This document shows positions 32,109-40,902 of a stretch of DNA of 64,000 nucleotides, piece after piece; position 1 is the first letter of the stretch, and the number at the start of each line of letters is the position of its first letter. The stretch comes from JAVBQO01 sp031548885 (GTDB lineage Bacteria; Patescibacteriota; Saccharimonadia; Saccharimonadales; Saccharimonadaceae). The DNA lies in the NCBI GenBank assembly GCA_031548885.1, contig JAVBQO010000001.1:62001-126000 (forward strand), given 5' to 3'. The position numbers and the translations under genes are program-made. Under the pieces are notes generated by a model that was not told the origin of the DNA, did not search any database, and saw only the letters and a program-made list of their open reading frames with translations.

Positions 32109-34535
32109 TTAATTCATTACCTGCGCTTGCTTCAACGCAATTTTATTGCTCACCAAATCAACAATTTTGTTTGCCAATTCACGCGGATCTTTGTTATACC
32201 CATCAATCGGGATTGTCACATTGTACGTGTCGCCACCACCAATATTCCCCGTGGCATTTATGCGATCCAAATTGCCGTACCCAATCGCTTGCGCGGCCGC
32301 TGTTCGCAAAACGTATTCACCGTTCGACAGCGCCATCGGGATTGAATCACTCATTGCTGTACCTGCGCCAAAAACTGCGCCGCCCATAGCACGCTTACCC
32401 AATTTCAATCCAGATAGATTAACGGGATTTTCTTTCAATCCGATCAATTTCAAACCATCGCCAACAACCGGAATTTTCAACATATTATTGATTAACATAT
32501 TTAACCCGTCTTGGATAAAATCAACGATTCCATCCAATAGTCCGGCTGTGAAGTTTCGCGTGATCCCGTATCCAGTTCCATACCAATCCGCATTGCCGGT
32601 GGAGGTTAGTAGATTCGCAATCGAATTTATGATTTTAGAAATCGCGTCACCAATGGATGTCACCGTGCCAGTAATGACACCCCCGATCGATTCAAACAAT
32701 CCAGACACGGAATCGATCGCATTTGTTAATCCGCCCATAAACGTGTCGACTAACGGTATGATCGCTTGCTGAGTCAATGCAATCACAGCGCTAGTTAGGG
32801 CAAAAATAACCGCGATAAAGCTGTTGACCATGAATTCGCCCAGTGGAATAATCGCATCATTCGTCAACCGAATAATCGCTGTCGTCACCGCATCTAATGC
32901 CACCACAAAAACGGTTAATAGAAACATGCCGATCGGCTGCAAAACCGTATTCCAAAATTCGGCTAAACCCGGAGTCACAATTCCAATCGCTCCACCGATT
33001 AGCAAGATTGCGGCGGCAACAGCGGCAACAGCGACAGCAAAAACCACTGCACCCAGCAAAATCTGTGGGTTTGCGAATGCTTTGAAAAATCCGGCGATCG
33101 CTTCGCCGATGCCTTTTAGCAATGCCTTGATCGGTTCAATTATTGCGGTGATTGCACCCGACAAAACTTGACCGATATTTTTTAGGAAGCTGGCGATGCT
33201 CTCGCCGAACGCAAATGTTTTGGGTGTATTCTTCGCAAGGTTACTCGATGATTTTTGCAATCCGTCCATCGCCTTGGACGCTTCGCTAGCCTTGTTTAAC
33301 CCGCCGAATTTTCCGATCAAGCTTTGCACACCGCCCGCCGCTAACTGAAACGTACCTTGTAGAAGCTTCCCGTATGGCGCTAGCGTGGACATCACCGAAC
33401 GAACGCCGCCCGTCGCAATCTGCAATGCCTTGAACGCAGCGACCAGTTTCAGGACGGTTAGCACTAAGTCCTGATTTTCTTTTATGAAGTTAAATACGCC
33501 TGTGGCGACATTTCCAATATCCTGCAAAACTTTTGCCAATCCCGGCGCCTGTTTCTCAATTTCGTCAAAAATAGTTTTGAAAACATTTGCAACAACAGGG
33601 CGCAAGTTATCCAAAAACTGCTTCGCCGCGTCGATAAATTTTTGGAATGATCCGTTAAAATCGCCCTCTGGGTTTGCTAGCGCCGACATCATGTCCGCAA
33701 ACGCAGCCTTTGCAGTTGCAAAGCTACCAGATATTGTTGTCGACGCCTCTAGCGCAGATGTGCCAGTAATTCCTAGCCGATTTTGGATTTCATGAATCGC
33801 CTCAATAGTCTTATCGAACGGGATATCCTTAACGTTTTCTGCCGTAGCCTTGAACGCATTTCCCATAACACCGGAATCGTTGATCAACCGCGCCATTTCG
33901 GACTGCGTGCCGCCATAACCTAATTTCAGGTTATCTAGCATCGTATAGTTGTCTTTCGCAAAGCCCTGATACGCGTATTGAATCGACTCCATCGACGACC
34001 CCATTTTGTTGGCATTGTCGGCCATGTCAATCACGGCCATGCTGCCGATTTGCGCCGCCTTTTTTGTGTCGCCGCCCAAACCTTGCAAAAGCGATGCGGA
34101 AAACCCAGTTATCGTTTCCATGTATTGATTTGCGGAAATCTGCGCGTTTTTATATGCACCGGCCGCGTACGCCTCAACAGCAACCGAATTGTCCTTAAAC
34201 AATGTCCTGACGCCGCCAACTAGCTGTTCGTAATCTGCGAATTCTTTTACGGCGTACGCAATCGCGCCACCAGCGGCAACCCCAATGCCAAGTATCGCGA
34301 CTTTGGATTGTGCCAGAAAACTTGACCACGCCGCGTCGCTGCGCTTTCCAAACTCCGCAAAAGCATCACTAAATGACGCCTTCGCTGAACTCAAAAACGA
34401 CGACGAAAATTGCCCGCCGAATTTAGATCCAGCCGACGCGCCGCCGTTGCCCAGTGCCTTAGTAATCTCATTAGAAATGCCGACCGTTGACGGTTTGACA
34501 TTGATCCACGCTGTGCCGATAGAAGTATTTGCCAT
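32109..34535 (-). CDS. Tape measure protein
   Basis: An 808-residue protein with an N-terminal helical region, several very hydrophobic segments (for example ILLGAVVFAVAVAAVAAAILLIGG), glycine/alanine-rich stretches and a C-terminal MGGAVFGAGTAMSDSIPMALSNGEYVLRTAAAQAIG that is typical for the end of siphovirus tape measures. By the usual 1.5 angstrom per residue it would set a tail of about 120 nm. It is preceded by a repeated late promoter. Confidence 0.92.
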   Translation of the reverse strand: MANTSIGTAWINVKPSTVGISNEITKALGNGGASAGSKFGGQFSSSFLSSAKASFSDAFAEFGKRSDAAWSSFLAQSKVAILGIGVAAGGAIAYAVKEFADYEQLVGGVRTLFKDNSVAVEAYAAGAYKNAQISANQYMETITGFSASLLQGLGGDTKKAAQIGSMAVIDMADNANKMGSSMESIQYAYQGFAKDNYTMLDNLKLGYGGTQSEMARLINDSGVMGNAFKATAENVKDIPFDKTIEAIHEIQNRLGITGTSALEASTTISGSFATAKAAFADMMSALANPEGDFNGSFQKFIDAAKQFLDNLRPVVANVFKTIFDEIEKQAPGLAKVLQDIGNVATGVFNFIKENQDLVLTVLKLVAAFKALQIATGGVRSVMSTLAPYGKLLQGTFQLAAGGVQSLIGKFGGLNKASEASKAMDGLQKSSSNLAKNTPKTFAFGESIASFLKNIGQVLSGAITAIIEPIKALLKGIGEAIAGFFKAFANPQILLGAVVFAVAVAAVAAAILLIGGAIGIVTPGLAEFWNTVLQPIGMFLLTVFVVALDAVTTAIIRLTNDAIIPLGEFMVNSFIAVIFALTSAVIALTQQAIIPLVDTFMGGLTNAIDSVSGLFESIGGVITGTVTSIGDAISKIINSIANLLTSTGNADWYGTGYGITRNFTAGLLDGIVDFIQDGLNMLINNMLKIPVVGDGLKLIGLKENPVNLSGLKLGKRAMGGAVFGAGTAMSDSIPMALSNGEYVLRTAAAQAIGYGNLDRINATGNIGGGDTYNVTIPIDGYNKDPRELANKIVDLVSNKIALKQAQVMN

Positions 34536-34559
34536 ATACGAAATAGTTGTTTAACTTTT

Positions 34560-34603
34560 CCGCATTAACCGCAGCGTAGGCGTGAATTTGTAAGTATATT
34601 ATA
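34560..34603 (-). promoter_or_regulatory. Repeated late promoter with conserved leader, copy 3
   Basis: Minus strand TATAAT (34598-34603), eight bases, then the conserved block (one extra T before CACGCCTACG). It ends about 25 bases before the tape-measure ATG. Confidence 0.75.
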
Positions 34604-34612
34604 ACATAAACA

Positions 34613-34900
34613 CTATATTTTGACACTATCTGTAAACTGATCTAGCCACTTTGGATTGGCTTTCAAAATAGCGCCTGTGGCCGCATCGGCCGCGCTAATT
34701 TTATATGTCGAACGATCCGTAGTAAATCCCGTCAGTTCGAATTTCCCCTCAATGCCAAACGTCTGAAAAAACTGCGCGGCTGCTTCGCTTAATATCAATT
34801 CAGCTACCGATCGTTCAAGACTTTGCAATTGCCCGTTGTTGACTAGTATAGCCTTGCGAACACCCGCCCGATCCAACGTAAACTTCTCGAACCCATTCAT
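34613..34900 (-). CDS. Hypothetical phage protein, 95 residues
   Basis: Starts MNGFEKFTLDRAGVRKAIL. The helix-sheet pattern with a late ADAATGAILKANPKW resembles small HK97-gp10-like connector proteins, but its place between tape measure and a homing nuclease is odd for one. TATAATATGTTTATT directly precedes the ATG, so the message is probably leaderless. Confidence 0.5.
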   Translation of the reverse strand: MNGFEKFTLDRAGVRKAILVNNGQLQSLERSVAELILSEAAAQFFQTFGIEGKFELTGFTTDRSTYKISAADAATGAILKANPKWLDQFTDSVKI

Positions 34901-34909
34901 AATAAACAT

Positions 34910-34915
34910 ATTATA
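34910..34915 (-). promoter_or_regulatory. -10 box of the 34613 gene
   Basis: TATAAT nine bases before ATG; the 18-base string TATAATATGTTTATTATG is identical to that before the HNH gene at 42413-42430. Confidence 0.6.
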
Positions 34916-34938
34916 AAATAATATGTAATATTCGTAAA

Positions 34939-35898
34939 CTAGGCTTGTCGATAATCTGGTTTTTCGAAATGCATCACGCCATCCGAAAAGCCGTTAAATT
35001 CGCCTTTGTGAATTCGTATTTGGACCATATTTGGATTACCGTCAGAAACAGAAACCATTTCGCCCTCGCCCTCCAACATACTACGACCGAAGTATGTGCC
35101 GTTCGGGACAATGCCGTTAGCAATCGGTTTGAATTTTTCGAACATACGACGTTCGCAATACTCAACCATATTCACATCAACGTCTTTGTCCATTGGCAAC
35201 AAAACTCTCCATGCAATTTGATTGCCAAAAAAATATAGATACTGCGTCAATAATGGCTGACGGTGAATTGGGCGGTCTTTTTTCCAGACACGTGAATGTT
35301 CGCGCCAGCGACGACTTATGTCAGTGCCAGACTTGCCAATATAGATACATTCGCCAGTCTTTTTATTAAACGCGCCATAGACCCCCGCGCATTTACCGTT
35401 ATTCGCGCCACTATTAGTTGACAGCTCTTTTCCGCGTTTTAACAATCGCAAAAATTCTTCTTTCGCAAAACGCTGTCGCTCCATAGTCGGCATTGCGTCC
35501 ACCTCTGACGAGAACATGCTAGCTGAAGTAGGTGGGCGACTTGCTTTTACTATCTCGTCTAGGCGGGCAACTTCTTTTCTCATGTCCTCGATGTAGTCGG
35601 GCATCACCAATTCCCATTCGCCCCATTTGTTCTTTCTCTTCGTAGTCAGGTTGTCAACAATGAGATAGCGCCCGTATTTTCCCTCGGGATGTAATTCCAA
35701 AATTATGCCCGTGCGAAGTTTTCTGTACATACGATTCTCGGGTCGATGGACGCTGTAATTGTACACCGTATCCCCAACCTTTAATGAGTCGAACCACTCG
35801 GCAGCGGCCTTTTTCTCCTGCTTCCACGCACTCCACGCCTCAAACTCGACATCGTTTTTGGTTAATCGCGCATAAGCTATTTCTTCTGCTTCATCCAT
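34939..35898 (-). CDS. GIY-YIG endonuclease, free-standing
   Basis: A 319-residue protein with a C-terminal GIY-YIG domain: AGVYGAFNKKTGECIYIGKSGTDISRRWREH (about 187-217, catalytic R and later E in NMVEYCERRMFEKF). The N-terminal half has a GDTVYNY...RTGIILELHPEGKYGRYLIVD stretch like a small barrel plus helices, perhaps for DNA binding. It interrupts the usual chaperone to tape-measure order, as homing endonucleases do. A TACGAT lies six bases before its ATG, giving it its own promoter. Confidence 0.8.
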   Translation of the reverse strand: MDEAEEIAYARLTKNDVEFEAWSAWKQEKKAAAEWFDSLKVGDTVYNYSVHRPENRMYRKLRTGIILELHPEGKYGRYLIVDNLTTKRKNKWGEWELVMPDYIEDMRKEVARLDEIVKASRPPTSASMFSSEVDAMPTMERQRFAKEEFLRLLKRGKELSTNSGANNGKCAGVYGAFNKKTGECIYIGKSGTDISRRWREHSRVWKKDRPIHRQPLLTQYLYFFGNQIAWRVLLPMDKDVDVNMVEYCERRMFEKFKPIANGIVPNGTYFGRSMLEGEGEMVSVSDGNPNMVQIRIHKGEFNGFSDGVMHFEKPDYRQA

Positions 35899-35910
35899 AG
35901 AAAAATCGTA

Positions 35911-36336
35911 TCATAAATACTGCGCATCTGGGTTTCTCGCACGCCAAAACTCTTTCATCGCTTCAACGTCTCGCGTCTGCATTTTTTCCATTTTCTTTCG
36001 CTCCACATATTCTTTTTTGGCTTTCGTTATATAATCAGGCTGAAATTGTTCGTCAGGCTTGATGCGCTTCGCGCCTTTTTTCAATCCCATATTTGCAATC
36101 TGGGCGCTGATCACACCCAAACTATATAGAATGCGCGAACTAACTTCATCATCCCACGACCACGATACCGCAGGGCACACTTTTCGCATGATCCGACTTT
36201 CGGGCGGCAAGTTTATAAATAAGCGAGAAAACCGCGCAAAACCAACACCGCGGCGCCGCATAATGTCGAACTTCGATTCTAAATCAATATGATAATATTG
36301 CTGAAAATCGGCTTCGACTAAATCGTATTCCGCCAC
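35911..36336 (-). CDS. Tail assembly chaperone, downstream part (GpT-like, Gp15 type)
   Basis: 141 residues from a GTG. The sequence DFQQYYHIDL...RFSRLFINLPPESRIMRKVCPAVSWSWDDEVSSRILYSLG has the common pattern of the second chaperone frame of siphoviruses. It overlaps the upstream gene by 19 bases in the -1 frame and is probably made mainly as a frameshift fusion. It would help package the tape measure protein during tail assembly. Confidence 0.8.
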   Translation of the reverse strand: MAEYDLVEADFQQYYHIDLESKFDIMRRRGVGFARFSRLFINLPPESRIMRKVCPAVSWSWDDEVSSRILYSLGVISAQIANMGLKKGAKRIKPDEQFQPDYITKAKKEYVERKKMEKMQTRDVEAMKEFWRARNPDAQYL

Positions 36337-36641
36337 GAGCGCCGCTGCGCTCGATTGCCAGCTTTTGGGAATAGTGCGTCAATTTTTTTCGTAATTTTCG
36401 ACAGAGCTTCTTGCGAAAAATAGCCGTGCTCTTTTTCGATGTGCTCACGAACTTTGTGATATGTCGGCTCGCCACCAACGATAGCCATGTACATTGCAGC
36501 CGTTTCGCCCAGATTGCCGGAATTGATGGCTGTCGACAAATCGCTCATGAAATCAAAATCATCAAATAATTGCTCGTTCACTGGAACTGCAAACCCATCC
36601 CACAATTCAATAGTCTTCTGATTCGGTTGATTATCTTCCAT
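36318..36641 (-). CDS. Tail assembly chaperone, upstream part (GpG-like)
   Basis: 107 residues starting MEDNQPNQKTIELW, with GGAGG six bases before the ATG. Near its end lies a -1 slippery heptamer CCCAAAA (36363-36369) in the correct frame, followed after nine bases by a 7-bp hairpin. Frameshifting would join residue 93 to the next frame and make a protein of about 243 residues. Confidence 0.82.
   Translation of the reverse strand: MEDNQPNQKTIELWDGFAVPVNEQLFDDFDFMSDLSTAINSGNLGETAAMYMAIVGGEPTYHKVREHIEKEHGYFSQEALSKITKKIDALFPKAGNRAQRRSWRNTI
36336..36369 (-). promoter_or_regulatory. Programmed -1 frameshift site
   Basis: Minus strand slippery CCCAAAA read as C-CCA-AAA, a nine-base spacer, then hairpin CGAGCGC / GCGCTCG with a four-base loop (36336-36353). 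The -1 frame is open from here into the downstream gene. Confidence 0.85.
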
Positions 36642-36679
36642 CTCGCCCTCCATGTTTAGCAAAACGTTTATGTTTGCAT

Positions 36680-36719
36680 ATTATAATATAAAAGTGGCTT
36701 TCTATCAAGCCACTTTTAT
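36680..36719 (-). terminator. Terminator overlapped by the chaperone promoter
   Basis: A 13-bp stem (36688-36700 with 36707-36719; arms AAGTGGCTT / AAGCCACTT) after the major tail gene, followed by TTTTATA. The minus strand TATAAT of the chaperone transcript (36680-36685) lies in its tail, so the -35 region is inside the hairpin. Confidence 0.75.
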
Positions 36720-36738
36720 TATGGTTAGACCCGAAATG

Positions 36739-37332
36739 TTATGGTGTCGGCGCAACTGGCGCAGACAAGTAGTTTTTCGAATAAACCTGTTTGTCGCCAT
36801 CTTTGAACTTATACGCCGTCAAAACAATCGGGAAGTTTACTGGATCAGAGTTATTGTACGTCTGGTCGCCCGATCGGTCGGTAAACTGCGCGTCGCCCAA
36901 TATCTGGCGCTTGTATCGCGGCTGATCTTCACCATTGTTTTGCAAAGTGTCACAGACGAAAACACCACGAGGCAATGCTGCGCCTGTTTCAACCCACTCA
37001 ACAGCTCCATCGCCATCAACGGTCACATTGTCTTTACCAAACACAAATTGCAAAACACCAATTCGCGAGGTTTCCAGCAAATTGAACGTTCCTGTTTTTG
37101 TGTATCCCGTTTGCGATCGCATAACATTCTCCGGACCCCATGCCTTGACATCGTCACCGTCTTCCGCAACAGAGAATGTAATGCCGTCTTCGGAGACAAA
37201 TCCTAGGTTAATGTAGTCCGAAGACAATGCGGCTTCAGCATCCACTGGGATGGCCGTGCCCTCTGGCGCCCAGAACAGCGCACCGCCAGCCTTCGGTAAT
37301 CCAATCGTGATATTGCTTTTATCATTGTTCAT
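36739..37332 (-). CDS. Major tail tube protein
   Basis: A 197-residue protein with AGGALFWAPEGTAIPVDAEAALSSDYINLGFVSEDGITFS, the typical start of siphovirus tube proteins, and beta-rich body. It lies between capsid and tail chaperones as expected. AAGGA precedes the ATG. Confidence 0.8.
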   Translation of the reverse strand: MNNDKSNITIGLPKAGGALFWAPEGTAIPVDAEAALSSDYINLGFVSEDGITFSVAEDGDDVKAWGPENVMRSQTGYTKTGTFNLLETSRIGVLQFVFGKDNVTVDGDGAVEWVETGAALPRGVFVCDTLQNNGEDQPRYKRQILGDAQFTDRSGDQTYNNSDPVNFPIVLTAYKFKDGDKQVYSKNYLSAPVAPTP

Positions 37333-37402
37333 AATGATAGTCCTTTCACATTTTTCTAATATTCAAGTGGCGGGGAATTTCACCCCGCCGATTTCGCAAT
37401 CC

Positions 37403-38287
37403 TTACGGCGTTGCGACGTACGCAAGTGCGTCGTGCGATGCTAATCCAAGTCCGAAGAAGATTTCCAATCGAATCAGGTATTGGTTCAAGTTACCCAAAT
37501 CGCCCTGTCCATCTGGATCACCTGCATCAAGCAATTTAATTGGCGAATCTGATACAACACCCCAACGAACTGCATTGAAATCACCAGCTACCAATTTCTC
37601 TGCGCCAGATCCCATCGAACCAATCGCTTTCGAAACAGACGCTGGGACACCGCCAAGCGACGTTGCGTCCAGCCCGAACACGCCTAGGCTAGGGTATTTC
37701 TGCACGCCATTTGTGTTAATTGTTGCTAGTGCAGCGGCTGTCGTGCCAGACAAAGCAATCCCGTCTGTATCAACCGCCGCAACAGCAGTCGTAAGGTCGG
37801 TATCAATTGCAGTAGCAGTCGACCCAGTCGATGGCACTAGAATCGCACTACCAGTTTTAGTGATGTAGTCGTCCAGCAAATGTGTGCCGGTCGAGTTGGT
37901 CTTACCGTAAAGCGCCAACTTATCCAAATCGCGTTCAAAATCGCGACCCATGAATTTACCGACCAAGCTCTGCAAGAATCCGCTCAGGCCGCCATTTTCG
38001 TCCAATTGATTGTATGCTTCAACCGAAATTCTCTGATCGTAAATGATCTTTTCGGTACGAATCTGACGCAGTGGAGTAGCGACGCCCGCGCCGTCCTTCG
38101 CTTCGCTTTCGCCAACAAATTTACCGGTCGTGTCCGCTGACAAATCAAAGTAATTTGATGGACCGTACATAAGTTGCGGCATTTCCTGACCCAACGTCGT
38201 AATGAAACCTTTTTTTGGTCGTTTTGTATATGCATCCGAGCTAAAATACTCGGCAAGATTAGCCGTGCCAATTTGCGTGACTGCCAT
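37403..38287 (-). CDS. Major capsid protein, HK97-like
   Basis: A 294-residue protein starting MAVTQIGTANLAEYFSSDAY. It has the features of the compact HK97-fold capsids of Gram-positive phages: an E-loop-like KFVGESEAKDGAGVATPLRQIRTEKIIYDQRISVEAY, a spine helix (FLQSLVGKFMGRDFERDLDKLALYG) and a C-terminal strand IRLEIFFGLGLASHDALAYV. No protease gene is seen; a separate scaffold lies just upstream. AAGGAG precedes the ATG. Confidence 0.88.
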   Translation of the reverse strand: MAVTQIGTANLAEYFSSDAYTKRPKKGFITTLGQEMPQLMYGPSNYFDLSADTTGKFVGESEAKDGAGVATPLRQIRTEKIIYDQRISVEAYNQLDENGGLSGFLQSLVGKFMGRDFERDLDKLALYGKTNSTGTHLLDDYITKTGSAILVPSTGSTATAIDTDLTTAVAAVDTDGIALSGTTAAALATINTNGVQKYPSLGVFGLDATSLGGVPASVSKAIGSMGSGAEKLVAGDFNAVRWGVVSDSPIKLLDAGDPDGQGDLGNLNQYLIRLEIFFGLGLASHDALAYVATP

Positions 38288-38314
38288 GATGCTATTCTCC
38301 TTTCAAGAGATAGG

Positions 38315-38752
38315 TTAGCTTTTTTCCAGTTTGATAAAGCCACTATCGCTATTACTAGCGGTTTGCTTTTCTGGAGCTTTCGCATTAACTGCGAAATTGC
38401 TTTTTAATGTGTCGGCTTCTTTACGCATTTCCTCGTCCGTACCGCTACCGAGATATTTCTCGGTTTCAGGTTTAAAACCATACTCGGCGGCAATGGTTTT
38501 CCGGCGTAGGGAGGTTTCGAGTTCCTTCGATTTCGTTTCAACACCATCCAATTTAGATTGCCATTCGACTTTGACTTTTTCCTCTACCTCTTTCGTGATG
38601 ACGGGAGATAGCTCGTCGCGAACCGCCTTTTCAACATCCTTGCGGATTTTTGCAGATTCCGTTTCGACCCAGCGATCGTGACGCTCTTTGAACATCGCAT
38701 CATCGCTGACCTCAACAAACTCGCCCTCTTTGTTCTTTGTAAAATAAGCCAT
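38315..38752 (-). CDS. Scaffolding protein
   Basis: A 145-residue, highly charged helical protein (ETESAKIRKDVEKAVRDELSPVITKEVEEKVKVEW) with a disordered C-terminus rich in K, S and N, directly before the capsid gene. This is the layout of DUF4355-like phage scaffolds. Its own -10 TATAAT is at 38788-38793 and AAAGGA precedes the ATG. Confidence 0.72.
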   Translation of the reverse strand: MAYFTKNKEGEFVEVSDDAMFKERHDRWVETESAKIRKDVEKAVRDELSPVITKEVEEKVKVEWQSKLDGVETKSKELETSLRRKTIAAEYGFKPETEKYLGSGTDEEMRKEADTLKSNFAVNAKAPEKQTASNSDSGFIKLEKS

Positions 38753-38835
38753 AATCCTTTTCCCCGTAAAGTTAACGTAATAAACATATTATAGAATAAA
38801 GCTTATGCTTGTGCAAGGGTATTATGAAATATTTC

Positions 38836-40089
38836 TTAACTATCGACAACCAGCGATCCACTCTCCGTACTTGCTATAACATCGTCTATCTCATCGCTCG
38901 TTAAACCAAGATTGCGCCATATGGATCGTTGCCTTACAATAGCCGGAGCATTTGCCGCAATCTTATTCAAACCATCGCCAAACTTACTGACATCCGCACG
39001 ATAAATCGGCATCCACACAGGTTTAATCGCATCAATCTTCACCGCCAAATTCTCGTCAATAACTGACACATTATTTTTATGCATCCATAATGTCACTGCG
39101 AAATATTTCAGCTGCTCACCCAACTCCAGTTGCCACTCTTTGATGTCGTCGCGCAAATCATCACCGACAATCTCCAATGCTTCGGGCGACTGCGGCGCGT
39201 TGGCCGCAATACCCAAATTCGCCAAATTCAATTTCGTATCGGCGCAGAAGTTTCGCGCATACATCTGGATCGTATCATTAAACGGCGTCATAGCGTGCTG
39301 TGCAAACTGGCCAATCTGCGGAATATCGCCGTCCTCATTCGTGCCGATTTTCAACACATCGCCGGTCTTCATTTCGATTTTGTCCAACGACGTATCGTTG
39401 TCCGCACCCAATATCACGTCAACCTTTGAATTATAGTAATACGCCGCTAGCGTCGCCTGTCGCACCGTACGGCTAGCATCAATTATCGAATCACGCGCCG
39501 CTCGCGAAATTACAGACCGTCCAAACGGTTGCTTTGTCGTCGATTTATGCGTCAACATCGTAATTAGCGGACGCCCAACATTATTCGGATAAGTCGTGGA
39601 CGCACCGTATTCAAAAACCACTGTGCTATCTTTCGTGAACTCTATGTAACTATCTGGTTTTTTATCCGACGCATTGCTTTTCTGAGTACTTTCGCGAAAA
39701 ACCGCCACGCCACTTTTCAAATTTTGTTCGTACCAATCGTACGTTCCCGTAGCTTCCAATGCCGTGAATGGCATAACACGGTCGCCAGCTAGTGCCAAAA
39801 ATCCAACTCCCGGAACCAAAATATCGTCTTTGATCTTGTTAAAAGCTTCCAAAACATGATATTCTTTGATAATCTCGTTCAGCTTAAGCGTATCATTTTC
39901 AAACTTATCAAAATGAGTTTTGTTCGATCGCATTTCCACTGCGCGACGACCCCAGCCAACGCGCGACTTTGGCAAATTTTGCGCAATTTTGCCGGTACTC
40001 GGATCGGCATATGTAAAATCACCATCATAAAAACTATATTTTTCCTTTGATCGACTCATTGCGTCATAATAGTACTTCTGCCAGCTCAT
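38836..40089 (-). CDS. Portal protein
   Basis: A 417-residue protein with PKSRVGWGRRAVEMRSNKTHFDKF near the start, a stem/wing region and the crown-proximal helix FAQHAMTPFNDTIQMYARNFCADTKLNLANLGI. Length and position before scaffold and capsid suit an SPP1-gp6-like portal. The ATG overlaps the stop of the connector gene (ATGA). Confidence 0.82.
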   Translation of the reverse strand: MSWQKYYYDAMSRSKEKYSFYDGDFTYADPSTGKIAQNLPKSRVGWGRRAVEMRSNKTHFDKFENDTLKLNEIIKEYHVLEAFNKIKDDILVPGVGFLALAGDRVMPFTALEATGTYDWYEQNLKSGVAVFRESTQKSNASDKKPDSYIEFTKDSTVVFEYGASTTYPNNVGRPLITMLTHKSTTKQPFGRSVISRAARDSIIDASRTVRQATLAAYYYNSKVDVILGADNDTSLDKIEMKTGDVLKIGTNEDGDIPQIGQFAQHAMTPFNDTIQMYARNFCADTKLNLANLGIAANAPQSPEALEIVGDDLRDDIKEWQLELGEQLKYFAVTLWMHKNNVSVIDENLAVKIDAIKPVWMPIYRADVSKFGDGLNKIAANAPAIVRQRSIWRNLGLTSDEIDDVIASTESGSLVVDS

Positions 40090-40502
40090 CGCGCACCCCG
40101 CAAAATTCCAAATTGCGAGTTACCGGAAATTGACGGCAAGCCCAACAAAACCAATTCTTTTTGCTTGAAAAACAAATCGCTTGACGGGTCGGTAAATGTC
40201 ATCGTTGCGGAATAGGGGCTAGCAGTTTGCGAATAACTGTCCGCAGGCGGCGCGTCAGCCGGTGTCGTCATCGCACGTTTGACTGATTCCAATGTCACCA
40301 ATTGCAAGCTGTCACCATAAATCCCGCTAGTGTCGGCCTCTTTCTCAGCGTCTAAATCGACAGAGTTATTTTTCGCAATTTGCCGCAAATAATTGCTAGC
40401 CATCGCTAACAATGTTTTAGCACGCAGCTTTTCGTCATTCTCCAACGGGCGCCAAAACGTTTCAAGTTGATCTACGGTTGCAAATGGTTCAAGTGTTGCC
40501 AT
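40086..40502 (-). CDS. Head-tail adaptor, Gp19/Gp15-like
   Basis: A 138-residue protein starting MATLEPFATVDQLETFWRPL with a helical middle (AKTLLAMASNYLRQIAKNN) and the common SYSQTASPYSATMTFTDPSSDLFFKQKELVLLG ending of siphovirus adaptor proteins. Unusually it lies upstream of the portal rather than after the capsid. Confidence 0.75.
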   Translation of the reverse strand: MATLEPFATVDQLETFWRPLENDEKLRAKTLLAMASNYLRQIAKNNSVDLDAEKEADTSGIYGDSLQLVTLESVKRAMTTPADAPPADSYSQTASPYSATMTFTDPSSDLFFKQKELVLLGLPSISGNSQFGILRGAR

Positions 40503-40530
40503 ACAAATACGGATAAATTAGTTTTCGTAA

Positions 40531-40574
40531 ACCGCATTAACCGCAGCGTAGGCGTGATTTATAAATATATTATA
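40531..40574 (-). promoter_or_regulatory. Repeated late promoter with conserved leader, copy 4
   Basis: Minus strand TATAAT (40569-40574), eight bases, then the conserved CACGCCTACGCTGCGG block. It drives the adaptor-portal transcript; the distance to the start is about 30 bases and no Shine-Dalgarno is seen. Confidence 0.75.
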
Positions 40575-40586
40575 ACATATATCTGA

Positions 40587-40844
40587 CTATTTGGCGTCAT
40601 CATTCGATTCGGCTTTTTTCGCATCAATTGCGGCCTGAATGTCGGATTTCTTTGCATTCTTCGCCAAGCCCTCAATGCCCAATTCCGCAGCTTGCGCCAG
40701 CAGTTCTTTTTGCGACGGCTCGGTCGTTTTGCTCGTTTCCGTCTTTGCACCAGTTTTTTCAACGACTTCGTACGCAGCTTCCGGGAATTTCGTGCCTGCT
40801 TGAACTTCAAATTCTTTGTCAGTTTTTTTATTGCGGATGATCAT
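40587..40844 (-). CDS. Small phage protein with HeH/SAP-like C-terminus
   Basis: An 85-residue protein. The C-terminal half KELLAQAAELGIEGLAKNAKKSDIQAAI fits an HeH/LEM-like helix-extended-helix fold. Similar small proteins are frequent among phage head genes. GGAGG precedes the ATG. A comparable motif opens the host L1 protein. Confidence 0.65.
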   Translation of the reverse strand: MIIRNKKTDKEFEVQAGTKFPEAAYEVVEKTGAKTETSKTTEPSQKELLAQAAELGIEGLAKNAKKSDIQAAIDAKKAESNDDAK

Positions 40845-40902
40845 AACGCTTACCCCTCCTTAATAAACATATTAAAACATAGCCATTATGATTATGCAAT
40901 AC

